64,000 nt of DNA from Jiangella sp. DSM 45060 (GCF_900105175.1 NZ_LT629771.1:1612001-1676000); one strand, 5' to 3'. Shown: positions 54,154 through 63,074, numbered from the stretch's first letter. Notes: generated by a model from the sequence alone, not told the origin. Numbers and translations: made by a program.

Positions 54154-54794
54154 CCACGCTCGACACCTTCGACCTGCAGGCCGCCCGGGAGAGCGTGCTC
54201 GCCTACTGCCTGGAGTCGGTCGAACTGGGCCTGAACTTCAACACACAGGGCAACATCAGCGTCCGCATCCCCGGCACGGAGACCTTCCTCATCACCCCGA
54301 CCGACCTCGAGTACGACAAGATGACGCCGGCCGACCTCGTGGTGGTCGATAAGGACGCCAACGTCGTCGACGGGCGGCTGCAGCCGTCGTCGGAGGTGAC
54401 GGTGCACCTGGCGGTGTACGCGGCGCGGCCGGACGTGCAGGCGATCGTGCACACCGAGCCGACGTTCGCCAACGTGTTCGGCGTGCTCGGCGAGCCGATC
54501 CGCGGCGCGCTGGTGAACATGGTCATCTACACCAAGGGCGACGTGCCGATCATGCCGTTCGCGCTGAGCAACTCCACCGAGTTCGGCGTCCAGATGGCCG
54601 AGTACCTCAAGGACCGCAACGCCGTCGTCTGGGCCAACCACGGGCTGCTCACCGTCGGACCGAACCTGCGCGACGCGTTCAAGACGACGGTCGCGGTGGA
54701 GAGCGCGGCGAAGGTGCTCACGCACGCCCGCGCGATCACGTCCGACCCGATCGTGCTGGACTACGCGTCGCTCGGCATCACCCACACACTGTGA
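54150..54794 (+). CDS. Class II aldolase/adducin family protein (FucA-like), variant metal site
   Basis: A 214-residue protein. It has GNISVRI, the catalytic Glu in QPSSEV (E82), and His at 101 and 164 (ANHGLL). Where FucA-type aldolases have a second metal-binding His in an H-x-H pattern, this protein has HTEP (E103). An altered metal site or a different reaction (for example a decarboxylase or isomerase) is possible. Its ATG overlaps the kinase stop (ATGA). Expected role: cleaving a ketose-1-phosphate into dihydroxyacetone phosphate and an aldehyde. Confidence 0.85.
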   Translation: MTTLDTFDLQAARESVLAYCLESVELGLNFNTQGNISVRIPGTETFLITPTDLEYDKMTPADLVVVDKDANVVDGRLQPSSEVTVHLAVYAARPDVQAIVHTEPTFANVFGVLGEPIRGALVNMVIYTKGDVPIMPFALSNSTEFGVQMAEYLKDRNAVVWANHGLLTVGPNLRDAFKTTVAVESAAKVLTHARAITSDPIVLDYASLGITHTL

Positions 54795-54802
54795 CCCCTT
54801 GC

Positions 54803-55855
54803 TCAGCCGAGCACGTTGCGGGCGGCGTCGAGCGGGATGCAGCCGCAGGTGGTGCCGTAGGCGATGTCGTAGTCGATCTCCAGCAGCCGCGGCGGCAGGC
54901 CGGGGTTGTTGATGCGCTCGGTGAGCAGCTGCACCACCCGCGCCGCCAGCGTCGTCGCCGGCGCGACCGCGTTGGTCGGGACGATGCCGGTGGTCCCGAC
55001 GCCGGGGATCTGGTCGAACGTCGTCAGCACGATGTCGGACGGGATCTTCAGCCCGAGCCGGACCGCCGCCGACAGCACGCCCCAGAACATCAGGCTGTTC
55101 GTCGACAGCACCCCGAACGGCGGCTCCAGCGTCCGGAACAGCGCGTACGCGGCGGTCTCGGCCTCCTCGGCCGTCGTCAGGCCGGCCAGCACGTGGTTCT
55201 CCGTCCCGGTCCGGCCGACCACCCGGTGGAACGCGGTGTGCCGGTTGCGCAGCGTCGACACGCCGAGGTTGCCGGCCACCAGGCAGACCCGCTGCACGTG
55301 GTGCTGCTCGATCATGTGCAGCGTCAGCGACTCCGCCGCCCGGCGGCTGTCGGGCAGCACGTGGTCGACCAGCCCGCGCACCGACGGCACCGTGCGGTCG
55401 ACCACCACCGTCGGGATCTGCTGGGCGAAGTCCGGCAGGCCCGGCGCGCCGGTCGGGAAGATCACCAGGCCGTCGACCTCGAGCCGGCGGTAGGCCTGCA
55501 GGATCTCCTCCTCGATGTGCAGGTCGTCGTCGGAGTCGCTGGACACCAACGTCGGGCTGACGGTGGCCAGCCGCTCCTGCAGCGCCCGGCTGACCGCCGC
55601 GAAGTAGTCGTTGCGCACGTCCGGGAAGATCAGCCCGACGACGCCCGTGCGGCGCTTGCGTCCGCGCGGGCGGCCCTCGCCGCCGGCGCCGAGCTCCTCG
55701 ATGGCGGCCTCGACCGCCTGCCGGGTGGCCGCGGCGACGTGCGGCTCGGCGTTGATGACCCGCGACACCGTCTTGACGGACACGCCTGCGCGGGTCGCGA
55801 TGTCGGCCAGGCGCAGGGTGCGCCCGCCGGCTCCCGTCACGTGCGGACCGTCCAC
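54803..55855 (-). CDS. LacI family transcriptional regulator of the sugar locus
   Basis: A 350-residue regulator. The LacI HTH is at about 14-60 (LADIATRAGVSVKTVSRVINAEPHV), with a periplasmic-binding-like sensor domain behind it (VGLIFPDVRNDYFAAVSRALQE). The GTG start at 55855 is tentative; a GTG at 55840 is possible. It lies between the two aldolase genes, opposite to both, and probably represses the whole locus until the sugar or its phosphate binds. Confidence 0.92.
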   Translation of the reverse strand: MDGPHVTGAGGRTLRLADIATRAGVSVKTVSRVINAEPHVAAATRQAVEAAIEELGAGGEGRPRGRKRRTGVVGLIFPDVRNDYFAAVSRALQERLATVSPTLVSSDSDDDLHIEEEILQAYRRLEVDGLVIFPTGAPGLPDFAQQIPTVVVDRTVPSVRGLVDHVLPDSRRAAESLTLHMIEQHHVQRVCLVAGNLGVSTLRNRHTAFHRVVGRTGTENHVLAGLTTAEEAETAAYALFRTLEPPFGVLSTNSLMFWGVLSAAVRLGLKIPSDIVLTTFDQIPGVGTTGIVPTNAVAPATTLAARVVQLLTERINNPGLPPRLLEIDYDIAYGTTCGCIPLDAARNVLG

Positions 55856-55899
55856 TGCACCGCCCCCGTCTTCTCCCGATTCACGTCCCCGGAGCTGCC

Positions 55900-56862
55900 A
55901 TGACGCTCGTCACGAACCGTACCCTGCTCGACGTCGCCGCCGGTGCCGGTTTCGGCGTGGGCGCCTTCAACGTCGCCGACCTGACCATGGCGCAAGCCGT
56001 GCTGGACGCGGCCCGCGCGACCGACGCGCCGGTGATCGTCGAGACGCTGGCCGGCTCGCACCCGTCCGGTTCCGACGAGGTGTTCTGGGGGCTGCTGCTC
56101 CGGCTGATCGACGAGTACCCGGAGGTGCCGGTCGCGCTGCACCTCGACCACGGGCCGACGTTCGAGACGTGCGTGCGGGCGATCTCGGCCGGGTTCAGCA
56201 GCGTGATGATCGACGGTTCGCTGGACGCGTCCGGGCGGCCGGCGTCGTTCTCCGCGAACGTCGAGGTGACGCGTTCGGTCGTCGAGTACGCGCACGCGCG
56301 GGGCGTGTCCGTCGAGGGCGAGCTGGGGACGATCGGCGGCTCGAAGGACGGGACGGCGCGGGCCGAGATCGTGCTGGCCGACCCGTCCGAGGCTCTGGCG
56401 TTCGTGTCGGCGACGGGGGTCGACGCGCTCGCCGTCGCCGTCGGCACGTCGCACGGCGCGTACAAGTTCACCGCCCCGCCGGACGGTCCGATGCTGCGGC
56501 TGGACCTCGTCGCCTCCATCGCCGCGCTGGTGCCGGACACCCACCTCGTCCTGCACGGGTCGTCGTCGCTGCCGGACGCTCTACGCGAGCGGGTGAACGC
56601 CGCCGGGGGCGCCGTCCCGTCGTCGTGGGGCGTGGCGGACGAGGAGAAGGTGCGGGCGATCGAGCTCGGCGTGCGCAAGATCAACCAGGGGATGGACCAC
56701 TACCTCGCCTACACCGCCGGCGTTCGCGGGGCGCTCGCCGCGGACCCCGCCTGCGTCGACCCGGCCGTCTACCTGGCCGCCGGCCGCGAGTCGGCGCGGC
56801 GGCTGCTCGAGGAGCGCATGGTGCTGTTCGGCCAGGCCGGCCGGGCGCCGCTCTACCGCTGA
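55900..56862 (+). CDS. Class II fructose-bisphosphate aldolase family protein (GatY/KbaY-like)
   Basis: A 320-residue zinc aldolase with the metal ligands in ALHLDHGPTFE (His), GVSVEGELGTIGG (Glu), VGTSHGAYKF (His) and LVLHGSSSLPD (His). It cleaves or forms a ketose-1,6-bisphosphate or tagatose/fructose phosphate. It is divergent from lacI with a 44-base gap. Unlike the upstream FucA-like enzyme its active-site pattern is intact. It overlaps the convergent Fic gene by 10 bases. Confidence 0.9.
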   Translation: MTLVTNRTLLDVAAGAGFGVGAFNVADLTMAQAVLDAARATDAPVIVETLAGSHPSGSDEVFWGLLLRLIDEYPEVPVALHLDHGPTFETCVRAISAGFSSVMIDGSLDASGRPASFSANVEVTRSVVEYAHARGVSVEGELGTIGGSKDGTARAEIVLADPSEALAFVSATGVDALAVAVGTSHGAYKFTAPPDGPMLRLDLVASIAALVPDTHLVLHGSSSLPDALRERVNAAGGAVPSSWGVADEEKVRAIELGVRKINQGMDHYLAYTAGVRGALAADPACVDPAVYLAAGRESARRLLEERMVLFGQAGRAPLYR

Positions 56863-57905
56863 CGCCGCGTCCAGGTGGCGGCCCGCCCGACACCGTCGGC
56901 CTCGACCTCGCCGGAGACCTTGAGGGAGTCGAGCGCGAGCCGGATGGTCTGGTCGCTGACACCCGGCAACGCGATGCGGATGTCGGCGATGCGGAAGGTC
57001 GGCGGCGCGTGATACCGCACGTACTCGCGGACGCGGTCCTGTTTGCTGCCACCCGACCGCGCCGCGGCCGTGACCGTGGCGAACTCCTCGTAGCCGCGGC
57101 GCACGACCGTGACGAAGTAGCGAAGCCACGGCCACGGGTCGTGCCGGCTCTCGTGCCAGCCGCTGGTCGAGGCCAGGAGCGCGGCATAGTAGGCATCGGA
57201 CGACTTCGCGATCATCGTCTCCAGCGAGACATAGCGCGTCATGCCGTAGCCGGCGTCCTGGAGCAGTGCGTTCGTGAGCGCCCGGGTGATGCGTCCGTTG
57301 CCGTCGAGGAACGGGTGGATGGTGAGCAGGTCCAGCGCGAACAGGCCGACGAGAACGACCGGGTGGTGCCGTCCCGCTTGCTGCGCGGTGGCGAAGCGGC
57401 CGATCAGCTCGTTGACGTAGAACGGCGTCTGCTCGGCCGGGACCGGGGTGAACCGCTTGACCCGGGTGCCGTCGGGCAACCGGTCGACCACCAGGTTGTC
57501 GGACGGTTTGAACGCGCCGCCCGACGCCTCGGTGTAGGCGAAGAGCAGCCGGTGCAGGTGCAGGAGGAGCCCGGCGTTCAGCGGCTGCCACGGCTCCCGG
57601 TAGAGGTAGTCCAGCGCGGCACGATAGCCGGCCAACTCCTGTTCGCTGCGGGTCCGCAGGCCCTCGGCCTGTCCCGCGACGATCGCCGCAGCCCGGGCAC
57701 GGTCCGCCACGACGACCCCTTCGATGGCCGAGGACGCCTCGATGCTGGCCACCCGGGCGCGGTCGGCCAGGCTGGTGAGCAGCTGGGGGAGCTTGTCGGC
57801 GAACAGCGCCTCGGTACCGCGCCCGGTGTCGACCACTCGCAAGTCGTTGACCAGTGTGAACGGCACACTGCCCACGAGTGAGTCGAGGTCGGCGAAGGAC
57901 TGCAC
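56853..57905 (-). CDS. Fic family AMPylation protein with winged-helix C-terminus
   Basis: A 350-residue Fic protein. The catalytic loop HPFLDGNGRITR (197-208) matches HPFxxGNGRxxR exactly. An N-terminal inhibitory motif S58-xxx-E62-G63 means the protein is self-inhibited (class II). The last 70 residues (RVREYVRYHAPPTFRIADIRIALPGVSDQTIRLALDSL) look like a winged helix that may bind DNA. The GTG start has AGGAGG four bases before it. Paired repeats in its promoter suggest autoregulation. Local A/T-rich promoter DNA hints at transfer. Confidence 0.92.
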   Translation of the reverse strand: MQSFADLDSLVGSVPFTLVNDLRVVDTGRGTEALFADKLPQLLTSLADRARVASIEASSAIEGVVVADRARAAAIVAGQAEGLRTRSEQELAGYRAALDYLYREPWQPLNAGLLLHLHRLLFAYTEASGGAFKPSDNLVVDRLPDGTRVKRFTPVPAEQTPFYVNELIGRFATAQQAGRHHPVVLVGLFALDLLTIHPFLDGNGRITRALTNALLQDAGYGMTRYVSLETMIAKSSDAYYAALLASTSGWHESRHDPWPWLRYFVTVVRRGYEEFATVTAAARSGGSKQDRVREYVRYHAPPTFRIADIRIALPGVSDQTIRLALDSLKVSGEVEADGVGRAATWTRRQR

Positions 57906-57918
57906 CGAACCTCCTAGG

Positions 57919-57971
57919 GAACTCCCTAAACTGACTAATTCAGGCTACAGATTAGCATCTTTAGGGAGTTC
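57919..57971. promoter_or_regulatory. Long inverted repeat in the fic promoter
   Basis: GAACTCCCTAAA (57919-57930) and TTTAGGGAGTTC (57960-57971) are exact reverse complements separated by a 29-base A/T-rich spacer, which itself holds CTAAT...ATTAG. The left copy is part of a local palindrome TAGGGA-AC-TCCCTA. The repeats flank the probable fic promoter. Confidence 0.7.
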
Positions 57972-58004
57972 TTGCCTTGTCGAGCATCCGGCGCGGGCCG
58001 TCGG

Positions 58005-58559
58005 TCAGCGCTTGCCGCCGCCGAGCAGGCCGCCGAGGGAGCCGAGGAGGTCGCCCAGGCCGCCGCCGGAACCGGAGCCGCCGCCACCGAGCAGGCCGCC
58101 GAGGATGTCGGCCAGCCCGCCGCCGGACTGGGCCTGCTGCGACGGGGCCGCGTTGCCGCCGCCCTTGACCTTGCCGGCGAGGTAGGACAGCACGATCGGG
58201 GCGAGCATCGGCAGCAGCTTGCCGATGAGGTCGGAGCCGCCGCCCTTGCTGTTGAACCCGGCCAGCTGGTTGACGACCTGGTCGCGGTTGCCGCCGAAGA
58301 CGTTGCTGACGATCTTCTCGCCGTCGTCGGTGTTGACGCGGCCGAGGTCGACGCCGCCGTCGACGAGGTCGTCGTCGTGGTCGTCGAGGGCCTTGGCCAG
58401 CGACGCGGCGCCGTCGGCGTCCTGCGCGTTGGCCTGCATGCCGCCGATCAGCGCCGGCAACGCCTGCCGGGTCGCCTGCTCGGCGGTGTCCTCGTCGACG
58501 CCGAGAGAGGCCGCGATCTGGTCGATCGGGAGCCGGGCCAGCAGGTCGTCGATGTCCAT
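58005..58559 (-). CDS. DUF937 family protein
   Basis: A 184-residue DUF937 protein (LPIDQIAASLGVDEDTAEQATRQALPALIGGMQANA; then DGEKIVSNVFGGNRDQVVNQLAGF). The last 50 residues are an almost pure Gly/Leu/Ser repeat (GGLLGGGGSGSGGGLGDLLGSLGGLLGGGKR), reminiscent of glycine-zipper or self-assembling tails. GAGAGG precedes the ATG. Function unknown; YidB is a distant relative. Confidence 0.85.
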   Translation of the reverse strand: MDIDDLLARLPIDQIAASLGVDEDTAEQATRQALPALIGGMQANAQDADGAASLAKALDDHDDDLVDGGVDLGRVNTDDGEKIVSNVFGGNRDQVVNQLAGFNSKGGGSDLIGKLLPMLAPIVLSYLAGKVKGGGNAAPSQQAQSGGGLADILGGLLGGGGSGSGGGLGDLLGSLGGLLGGGKR

Positions 58560-58703
58560 GGTGTGCCTCTCGGTCGAGGGTCGCGAGTCTGCGACGAGTA
58601 TGCCGCCGCGCCGTCTCGCCCGCGACCCGTTCGGCCTGGTGAGATCCGCCGGCCCGCCCGGATAGGGTGTCGGCGCGGGCACCCGGATTCGGGAGAGAGT
58701 GGC

Positions 58704-59489
58704 ATGACGGCGGCAGAGTGGGCGCAACGGGTGCCGGCGGACCGGTTCCCGGACGTCCGGCACGAGCTGGACGAGCAGGTGCTGCGCGCGGCGCCCGGCT
58801 ATGCCGAGTCGGTGCGGCGGCTGCTCGACGAATACGCGGCCGCGGCGCTGGCCGACCGGCAGGGGCAGGCCGCCTCGAGTCCGGCCATGGCGGCCCGGGC
58901 GCTGTGGCGGGGCGCCGGCCGCGTGCGCGTGACGGCGCTGGTGCTCAGCCTGGCCTTCACGCTGGGCGCCTACACACTGGTGTGGGGCCTGAAGCCGCGC
59001 AACCGGCTCACCCTGGTCGAGGCGCAGCCCTACGTCGCGCTGGACCTCGCCGTCGCCGCCGTCGCCACGTTCGTGTGGGCCGCGCCGGCCTGGCGGGGTG
59101 TCCGGCCGCCGGGGCCGCAGCAGCGGCTGGCGGTGGTGCTGGCCCTGATCGGGTGGCCGCTATGCGTGGCACTGCTGCTGAACCTCGGCGACGACGGCAT
59201 CGAGCCGCGCTGGGCGCTGCTCACCTGCGCCGGTGCCGTCGCCTCCGGGGTCGCGCTGATCCCGGTGCTGCGGGCCCGGTTCACGCCCTTGGATCGGCTG
59301 TACCAGGACCGGCTCGCCGCCGCCTATGCCGCCCTCGGCGACGAGCAGCGGGCGCTGCTCGCCGCCGAGTACGCGGCCGCCGCCGACGTGCTGCGGCGGC
59401 GGGGCATCGAGACCGGACCCGACCCGTCCGGCCACCACCTGCCCGGGGCGTGGCTGCTGGCCGCCCGGACCACGGAGGCGGCGCGCTAG
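58704..59489 (+). CDS. Multi-pass membrane protein, unknown
   Basis: A 261-residue protein: a soluble N-terminus (1-70), then four predicted helices (about 77-95, 108-126, 140-160, 170-188), then a soluble helical tail with [37 protein letters not shown] precedes the ATG. It overlaps a convergent DUF1761 gene by 4 bases. No family is recognised. Confidence 0.72.
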   Translation: MTAAEWAQRVPADRFPDVRHELDEQVLRAAPGYAESVRRLLDEYAAAALADRQGQAASSPAMAARALWRGAGRVRVTALVLSLAFTLGAYTLVWGLKPRNRLTLVEAQPYVALDLAVAAVATFVWAAPAWRGVRPPGPQQRLAVVLALIGWPLCVALLLNLGDDGIEPRWALLTCAGAVASGVALIPVLRARFTPLDRLYQDRLAAAYAALGDEQRALLAAEYAAAADVLRRRGIETGPDPSGHHLPGAWLLAARTTEAAR

Positions 59490-59869
59490 CCCAGCACCCC
59501 GGCGAGCAGCCCGATCGCCAGCAGCTTCAGCAGCCAGTCGCCGCCGTGGACGGCGGCGGTGCGCCACGGCACGCCGTCGTGGAACATGGCGCCGGTCCAC
59601 AGCACCAGCGGGAACCCGACCCACAGCACCAGGCCGAGCAGCAGCCCGCCGCCCGCCGAGGTGACGTCGGCGGCGGCCGCCACGCCGACGACGACGGCGG
59701 CCAGGACGAGGGCGCGGACCACCTCGACGACCGGCAGCTGCCAGGCCGCCCGCCGCGGCGGGGGACCTCCGGCGGCGGCCGGCGCGCCCACCACGCCGTA
59801 GTAGACGAACCCCAGGAGGAACGCCGCGAGGGCGCCGAGCGCGACGGCGGCGAGCGACACGTCAGGCAT
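59486..59869 (-). CDS. DUF1761 family membrane protein
   Basis: A 127-residue, four-helix membrane protein of the DUF1761 type ([61 protein letters not shown]). Its ATG lies inside the end of the upstream gene (8-base overlap), so it is coupled to the SRPBCC protein. Function unknown. Confidence 0.82.
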   Translation of the reverse strand: MPDVSLAAVALGALAAFLLGFVYYGVVGAPAAAGGPPPRRAAWQLPVVEVVRALVLAAVVVGVAAAADVTSAGGGLLLGLVLWVGFPLVLWTGAMFHDGVPWRTAAVHGGDWLLKLLAIGLLAGVLG

Positions 59870-60548
59870 CGGAACCGCCCTCCAGCCCGGCCTTGAGGCC
59901 GTCGAGCCGCTCGCGCCAGAACGCCTTCATCGACGCCGCGACGTCGGCGTCGGCCAGCCGGACGTGCGAGACGGTGACGCGGCTGCGGCCGGCGTCGCGG
60001 ACGTCGAACACGAGGTGCACGCGCGACGGGCCGCCGTCCCAGTCGAACCGCGCGGACGCGGGACGGGTCGCCGTGCGCTCGGTCAACTTGCCGTCGGGCA
60101 GCCAGGCCGCCCGCTGCGCCGGGTCGACGACGGCGTCGTAGAGGCGCTCGGCGCCCACCGCGACGGTCCGCGAGACGCTGACGGTGAAGCCGTCGTCGTG
60201 CTGCCCGACGGCGCGGCCGAGCCGGGCCCGCTCGTAACTACCGACGACGGCCTGCGCGTTCCACGCCAGCGGCACGACGCCGAGCTGGTCGGCGACCCAG
60301 CGGGCGGTCTCGCGGTGCGGCTTGTCGGCGGCGCCCCACTCGTCGAGGAGGTCGAACCACTCCTCCCAGCCGCGGCCGGTGCGCTCGCGGATGGTCTCGT
60401 CGGACGTGGCGAGGACGGGCTTCGCGGCGGCCTCAGCGGGCCCGGTCGCGGTGCCGGCGAGCAGGACGGCGCGCGCCGCGGTGTAGCTCTCGCCGGTCTT
60501 GGCCATGCGCGAGCGGACGAGCTGCTTGAAGGATCGTTGCCTGGTCAT
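59862..60548 (-). CDS. DUF4287 + SRPBCC domain protein
   Basis: A 228-residue protein. The N-terminal part has [18 protein letters not shown] and [28 protein letters not shown] (DUF4287-like). The C-terminal part is an SRPBCC/AHSA1 beta-barrel fold ([26 protein letters not shown]) that binds hydrophobic ligands. The start at 60548 has GAGGAA nearby; a longer frame is less likely. It forms an operon with DUF1761. Confidence 0.82.
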   Translation of the reverse strand: MTRQRSFKQLVRSRMAKTGESYTAARAVLLAGTATGPAEAAAKPVLATSDETIRERTGRGWEEWFDLLDEWGAADKPHRETARWVADQLGVVPLAWNAQAVVGSYERARLGRAVGQHDDGFTVSVSRTVAVGAERLYDAVVDPAQRAAWLPDGKLTERTATRPASARFDWDGGPSRVHLVFDVRDAGRSRVTVSHVRLADADVAASMKAFWRERLDGLKAGLEGGSDA

Positions 60549-60718
60549 CGGTGTTCCTCTCGTCGGCGGCCCGACGCGACTCACGCTCGCGACGTCCGCC
60601 GGAAAGGACACACCGAACCGGCATCCCGAGGACTCGAGCCCCCTTTGCCCTCGCTACCGCCGGTGGCGTGAGCACCGGAACCGAGGGTTGGGCGCGGGAC
60701 GGCGCCACGACGGCCACC

Positions 60719-61606
60719 CTACACCCAGGCGATCGAGGCGTCGATGAGCCGATGGGCGAGCGCGGCGAACGCCGGGTTGGTCTCGCGGTAGTACGGCGCC
60801 GCCATCAGCCCCTTGGCCAGCGCGTAGCCGCGGGCCCGCGCCCACGCGTCGTCGTCGGGAGCGAGCTCGGCGCGGAAGACGTCGCGGGCGCCGCCGCTGA
60901 GCACGCACCACGCGGGCAGCAGGTCGTACGCGCCGTCGCCGGAACCGGCGGCGCCGAAGTCGAGCACCGCGGACAGCGCGCCGCCGGTCGCCAGCAGGTT
61001 CACCGGCAGCAGGTCGCCGTGCACCCACACCCGCTCGCCGTCCCACGTCTCGGCGGCCAGCGCGGCCTCCCAGACGGCGATCGCGGCGGCCGCCTCGGCG
61101 GGGTCGAGCAGCGTCGCGACGGTGGACCGCACGGCATCGTCGTCATCGGCGAGCGGCCGCACCCCGCGCCCGTCCGGCACGCCGTCGACCGGCATCGAGC
61201 GCAGCGCGCGGACGAACCCGGCCAGCCGGGCCGCCGCATCGGCGTCGTCCACCGGGCCGCCGGGCGCCACCGGCACGCCGTCGATCCACCGGTACACCGC
61301 CCAGACGAGCGGGAACTCCTCGACCGGCGCACCGGTCACGACCGGCTCCGGTATCGCCAGCGGCAGCCCGGCGGTGGCGAGCCGCGGCAGCCACTCCAGC
61401 TCGGCCTCCAGGTCGGCGGTCGACGACGGCACCAGCGGCAGCCGCACCGCGAGCTCGTCGCCGAGCCGGTAGATCGCGTTCACCGTCCCCGCCGACCGGA
61501 CGGGGAACAGCGGCAGCCCGGTCCACCGCGGGAACTGCGCGTCGACCAGGCGGCGCACCAGCGCGACGTCGATCGCGACCTGGCCGGCATGCATGCGCGG
61601 CGTCAT
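60719..61606 (-). CDS. Aminoglycoside/macrolide phosphotransferase-like kinase (APH family)
   Basis: A 295-residue kinase-fold protein. The catalytic loop is WVHGDLLPVNLLA (HGDxxxxN) and the metal-binding motif VLDFGAAGSGDGAYDLLP (DFG-like). The N-lobe lysine is in a GTVNAIYRLGDELAVRLP context. Most resemble macrolide 2'-phosphotransferases and housekeeping APH relatives; resistance is not implied. Its ATG overlaps the preceding LLM stop (ATGA). Confidence 0.87.
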   Translation of the reverse strand: MTPRMHAGQVAIDVALVRRLVDAQFPRWTGLPLFPVRSAGTVNAIYRLGDELAVRLPLVPSSTADLEAELEWLPRLATAGLPLAIPEPVVTGAPVEEFPLVWAVYRWIDGVPVAPGGPVDDADAAARLAGFVRALRSMPVDGVPDGRGVRPLADDDDAVRSTVATLLDPAEAAAAIAVWEAALAAETWDGERVWVHGDLLPVNLLATGGALSAVLDFGAAGSGDGAYDLLPAWCVLSGGARDVFRAELAPDDDAWARARGYALAKGLMAAPYYRETNPAFAALAHRLIDASIAWV

Positions 61607-62409
61607 GCCCGCACCGGCCCGGCGCGCAGCACCCCGCGCACCTCGTCGACGGTGATGGTGTGCGGGTCGAAGTCGGTCAGCCACCACGTCGCGCCGGCCG
61701 CCGCGTACGCGGCGAGGTCGGCGTCGGCCGGCAGCCCGACGGCGACGTCGTACGGCCCGTCGGCGCCCGCATCGGCGCGCAGCCGCCGGACGGTGCCGAG
61801 GGCCTCCGCGAGCTGGTCCGGGTGGTCGAGGTTGACCGGGAAGAAGCCGTCGTGGCGTGCGGCCCGGCGCAGCGGCGCGGCGTTGCCGGGGAAGCCGGCG
61901 ATCCACACCGGGAGGTCGCCGGGCGCCGGCTCGAACACGATGTCGTCGACGACGTAGTGCTCGCCGCGGTGCCGGACGGGCGCGCCGGACCAGGCGGCGC
62001 GCAGCACGGCCAGCGACTCGTCCAGCATGGCCGCCCGGACGCGGTCGTCGAGCTCCTCGCCGGTGCGGGAGAACTCCTCGCCGAACCGGTCGCTGCCCAG
62101 GCCGGCGCCGAGGATGAACCGGCCGCCGGAGAGCCGGTCCAGCGACGCGGTCTCACGGGCCAGCTTGACCGGGCGGCGGCGGGCCAGCGGCGTCACCATC
62201 GGCCCGAACCGCAGCCGCTCGGTCACCGCCGCGACGGCGGCGAGCGTGATCCACGGGTCGGCCGCCGCGCGCACCGGCGCACGCCAGCGCAGGTGGTCCC
62301 AGACGAACAGGCCGTCCCAGCCGGCCTCCTCGGCCGCCAGCCGTACTACGACGGCGGGGTCGGCGAGCTCGTCGAACAGCGGCAGCCACAGGCCCGAGCG
62401 CAGCGTCAT
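61603..62409 (-). CDS. LLM class F420-dependent oxidoreductase
   Basis: A 268-residue luciferase-like protein (WDGLFVWDHLRWRAPVRAAADPWITLAAVAAVTERLRFGPMVTP; GGRFILGAGLGSD; PVWIAGF). Typical of F420-dependent LLM enzymes of actinomycetes, with an unknown substrate. It is the first gene of a pair with the APH-like kinase (4-base overlap). Confidence 0.9.
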   Translation of the reverse strand: MTLRSGLWLPLFDELADPAVVVRLAAEEAGWDGLFVWDHLRWRAPVRAAADPWITLAAVAAVTERLRFGPMVTPLARRRPVKLARETASLDRLSGGRFILGAGLGSDRFGEEFSRTGEELDDRVRAAMLDESLAVLRAAWSGAPVRHRGEHYVVDDIVFEPAPGDLPVWIAGFPGNAAPLRRAARHDGFFPVNLDHPDQLAEALGTVRRLRADAGADGPYDVAVGLPADADLAAYAAAGATWWLTDFDPHTITVDEVRGVLRAGPVRA

Positions 62410-62445
62410 CGGGACACCGTAACGGTCGCCGTCGCCCTCAGGGTG

Positions 62446-62715
62446 TCACTCGACCGTACGCAGGATCTGCTCGATCGACGTGGTGCGCGAGCGCAGCTCC
62501 GCGACATCGGAGGCGGTGCGCTGCTGGGCGTCGAGCGAGGTCTCGGCGAGCTGCTCGTACCGTCCCACCAGCTGGCGCAGTTGGTCCTCCTGGGCGGCGA
62601 CCAGCCGGGTCTTGCGCATCTCGAGGAACGTCGCCATCGACGCGCCGACGAGGAAGATCACCAGGGCGACCACGCCCAGGAAGATCATCGCCGCCGGCCA
62701 GGTGATGTCGTCCAT
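62446..62715 (-). CDS. Small membrane protein with coiled coil
   Basis: An 89-residue protein: one N-terminal helix in the membrane (about 9-29, MIFLGVVALVIFLVGASMATF), then a basic step (RKTR) and a 55-residue heptad-like helix (AAQEDQLRQLVGRYEQLAETSLDAQQRTASDVAELRSRTTSIEQIL). It shares one base with the upstream ArsR gene stop (TGATG), so it is co-regulated. It is a candidate sensor or signal-output partner of that regulator; function unknown. Confidence 0.78.
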   Translation of the reverse strand: MDDITWPAAMIFLGVVALVIFLVGASMATFLEMRKTRLVAAQEDQLRQLVGRYEQLAETSLDAQQRTASDVAELRSRTTSIEQILRTVE

Positions 62716-63032
62716 CAGGACTCCTTGGAAGTGAGGGTCTGGGCCGCGGTGGCCAGTGCCTCCGCGGTCAGGTGCAGGTCGAAGGCGGTGACCTCGTAAA
62801 ACTTCATCGCCTTGCCGTCGTCGGACAGCTCCAGCCGGCCGGCGACCAGCCCGGCCGCCTCGAGTTTCTGCAGGTGCATGTGCAGCAGCGGGCGGCTGAC
62901 GCCGATCTCGCGGGCCAGGTGGCTGACGTAGTCGCGCCCGCCGGCCAGCGTGGCGACGATGCGCAGCCGGATGGGGTTGGCGAGCGCGGCGAGCATCTCG
63001 ACCAGCTGGTCGCCACTCGGCGCGTCGGCCAT
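62715..63032 (-). CDS. ArsR-type winged-helix regulator
   Basis: A 105-residue regulator with the ArsR fold (EMLAALANPIRLRIVATLAGGRDYVSHLAREIGVSRPLLHMHLQKLEAAGLV). No cysteine pair for metal sensing is present, so it responds to something else, perhaps its membrane partner. Two operator-like repeats lie upstream. It is translationally coupled to the coiled-coil membrane protein. Confidence 0.88.
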   Translation of the reverse strand: MADAPSGDQLVEMLAALANPIRLRIVATLAGGRDYVSHLAREIGVSRPLLHMHLQKLEAAGLVAGRLELSDDGKAMKFYEVTAFDLHLTAEALATAAQTLTSKES

Positions 63033-63042
63033 CAGGACCCTC

Positions 63043-63074
63043 CGACAGGTGTTAGGAAAAGCTGACAGGTGTCA
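63043..63074. promoter_or_regulatory. Twin operator upstream of the arsR-type gene
   Basis: CGACAGGTGTTA (63043-63054) and TGACAGGTGTCA (63063-63074) are two copies of TGACA-GG-TGTCA, the second with exact arms. The copies are 20 bases apart, about two helical turns, within 45 bases of the start codon. Confidence 0.68.

Noticed and set aside
60590..60680. tRNA-like stretch (GGCTCGAGTCC on the minus strand) beside the DUF4287 gene
   Set aside because: Only a T-arm-like piece is present; no anticodon arm, D-arm or pairing acceptor stem could be found.
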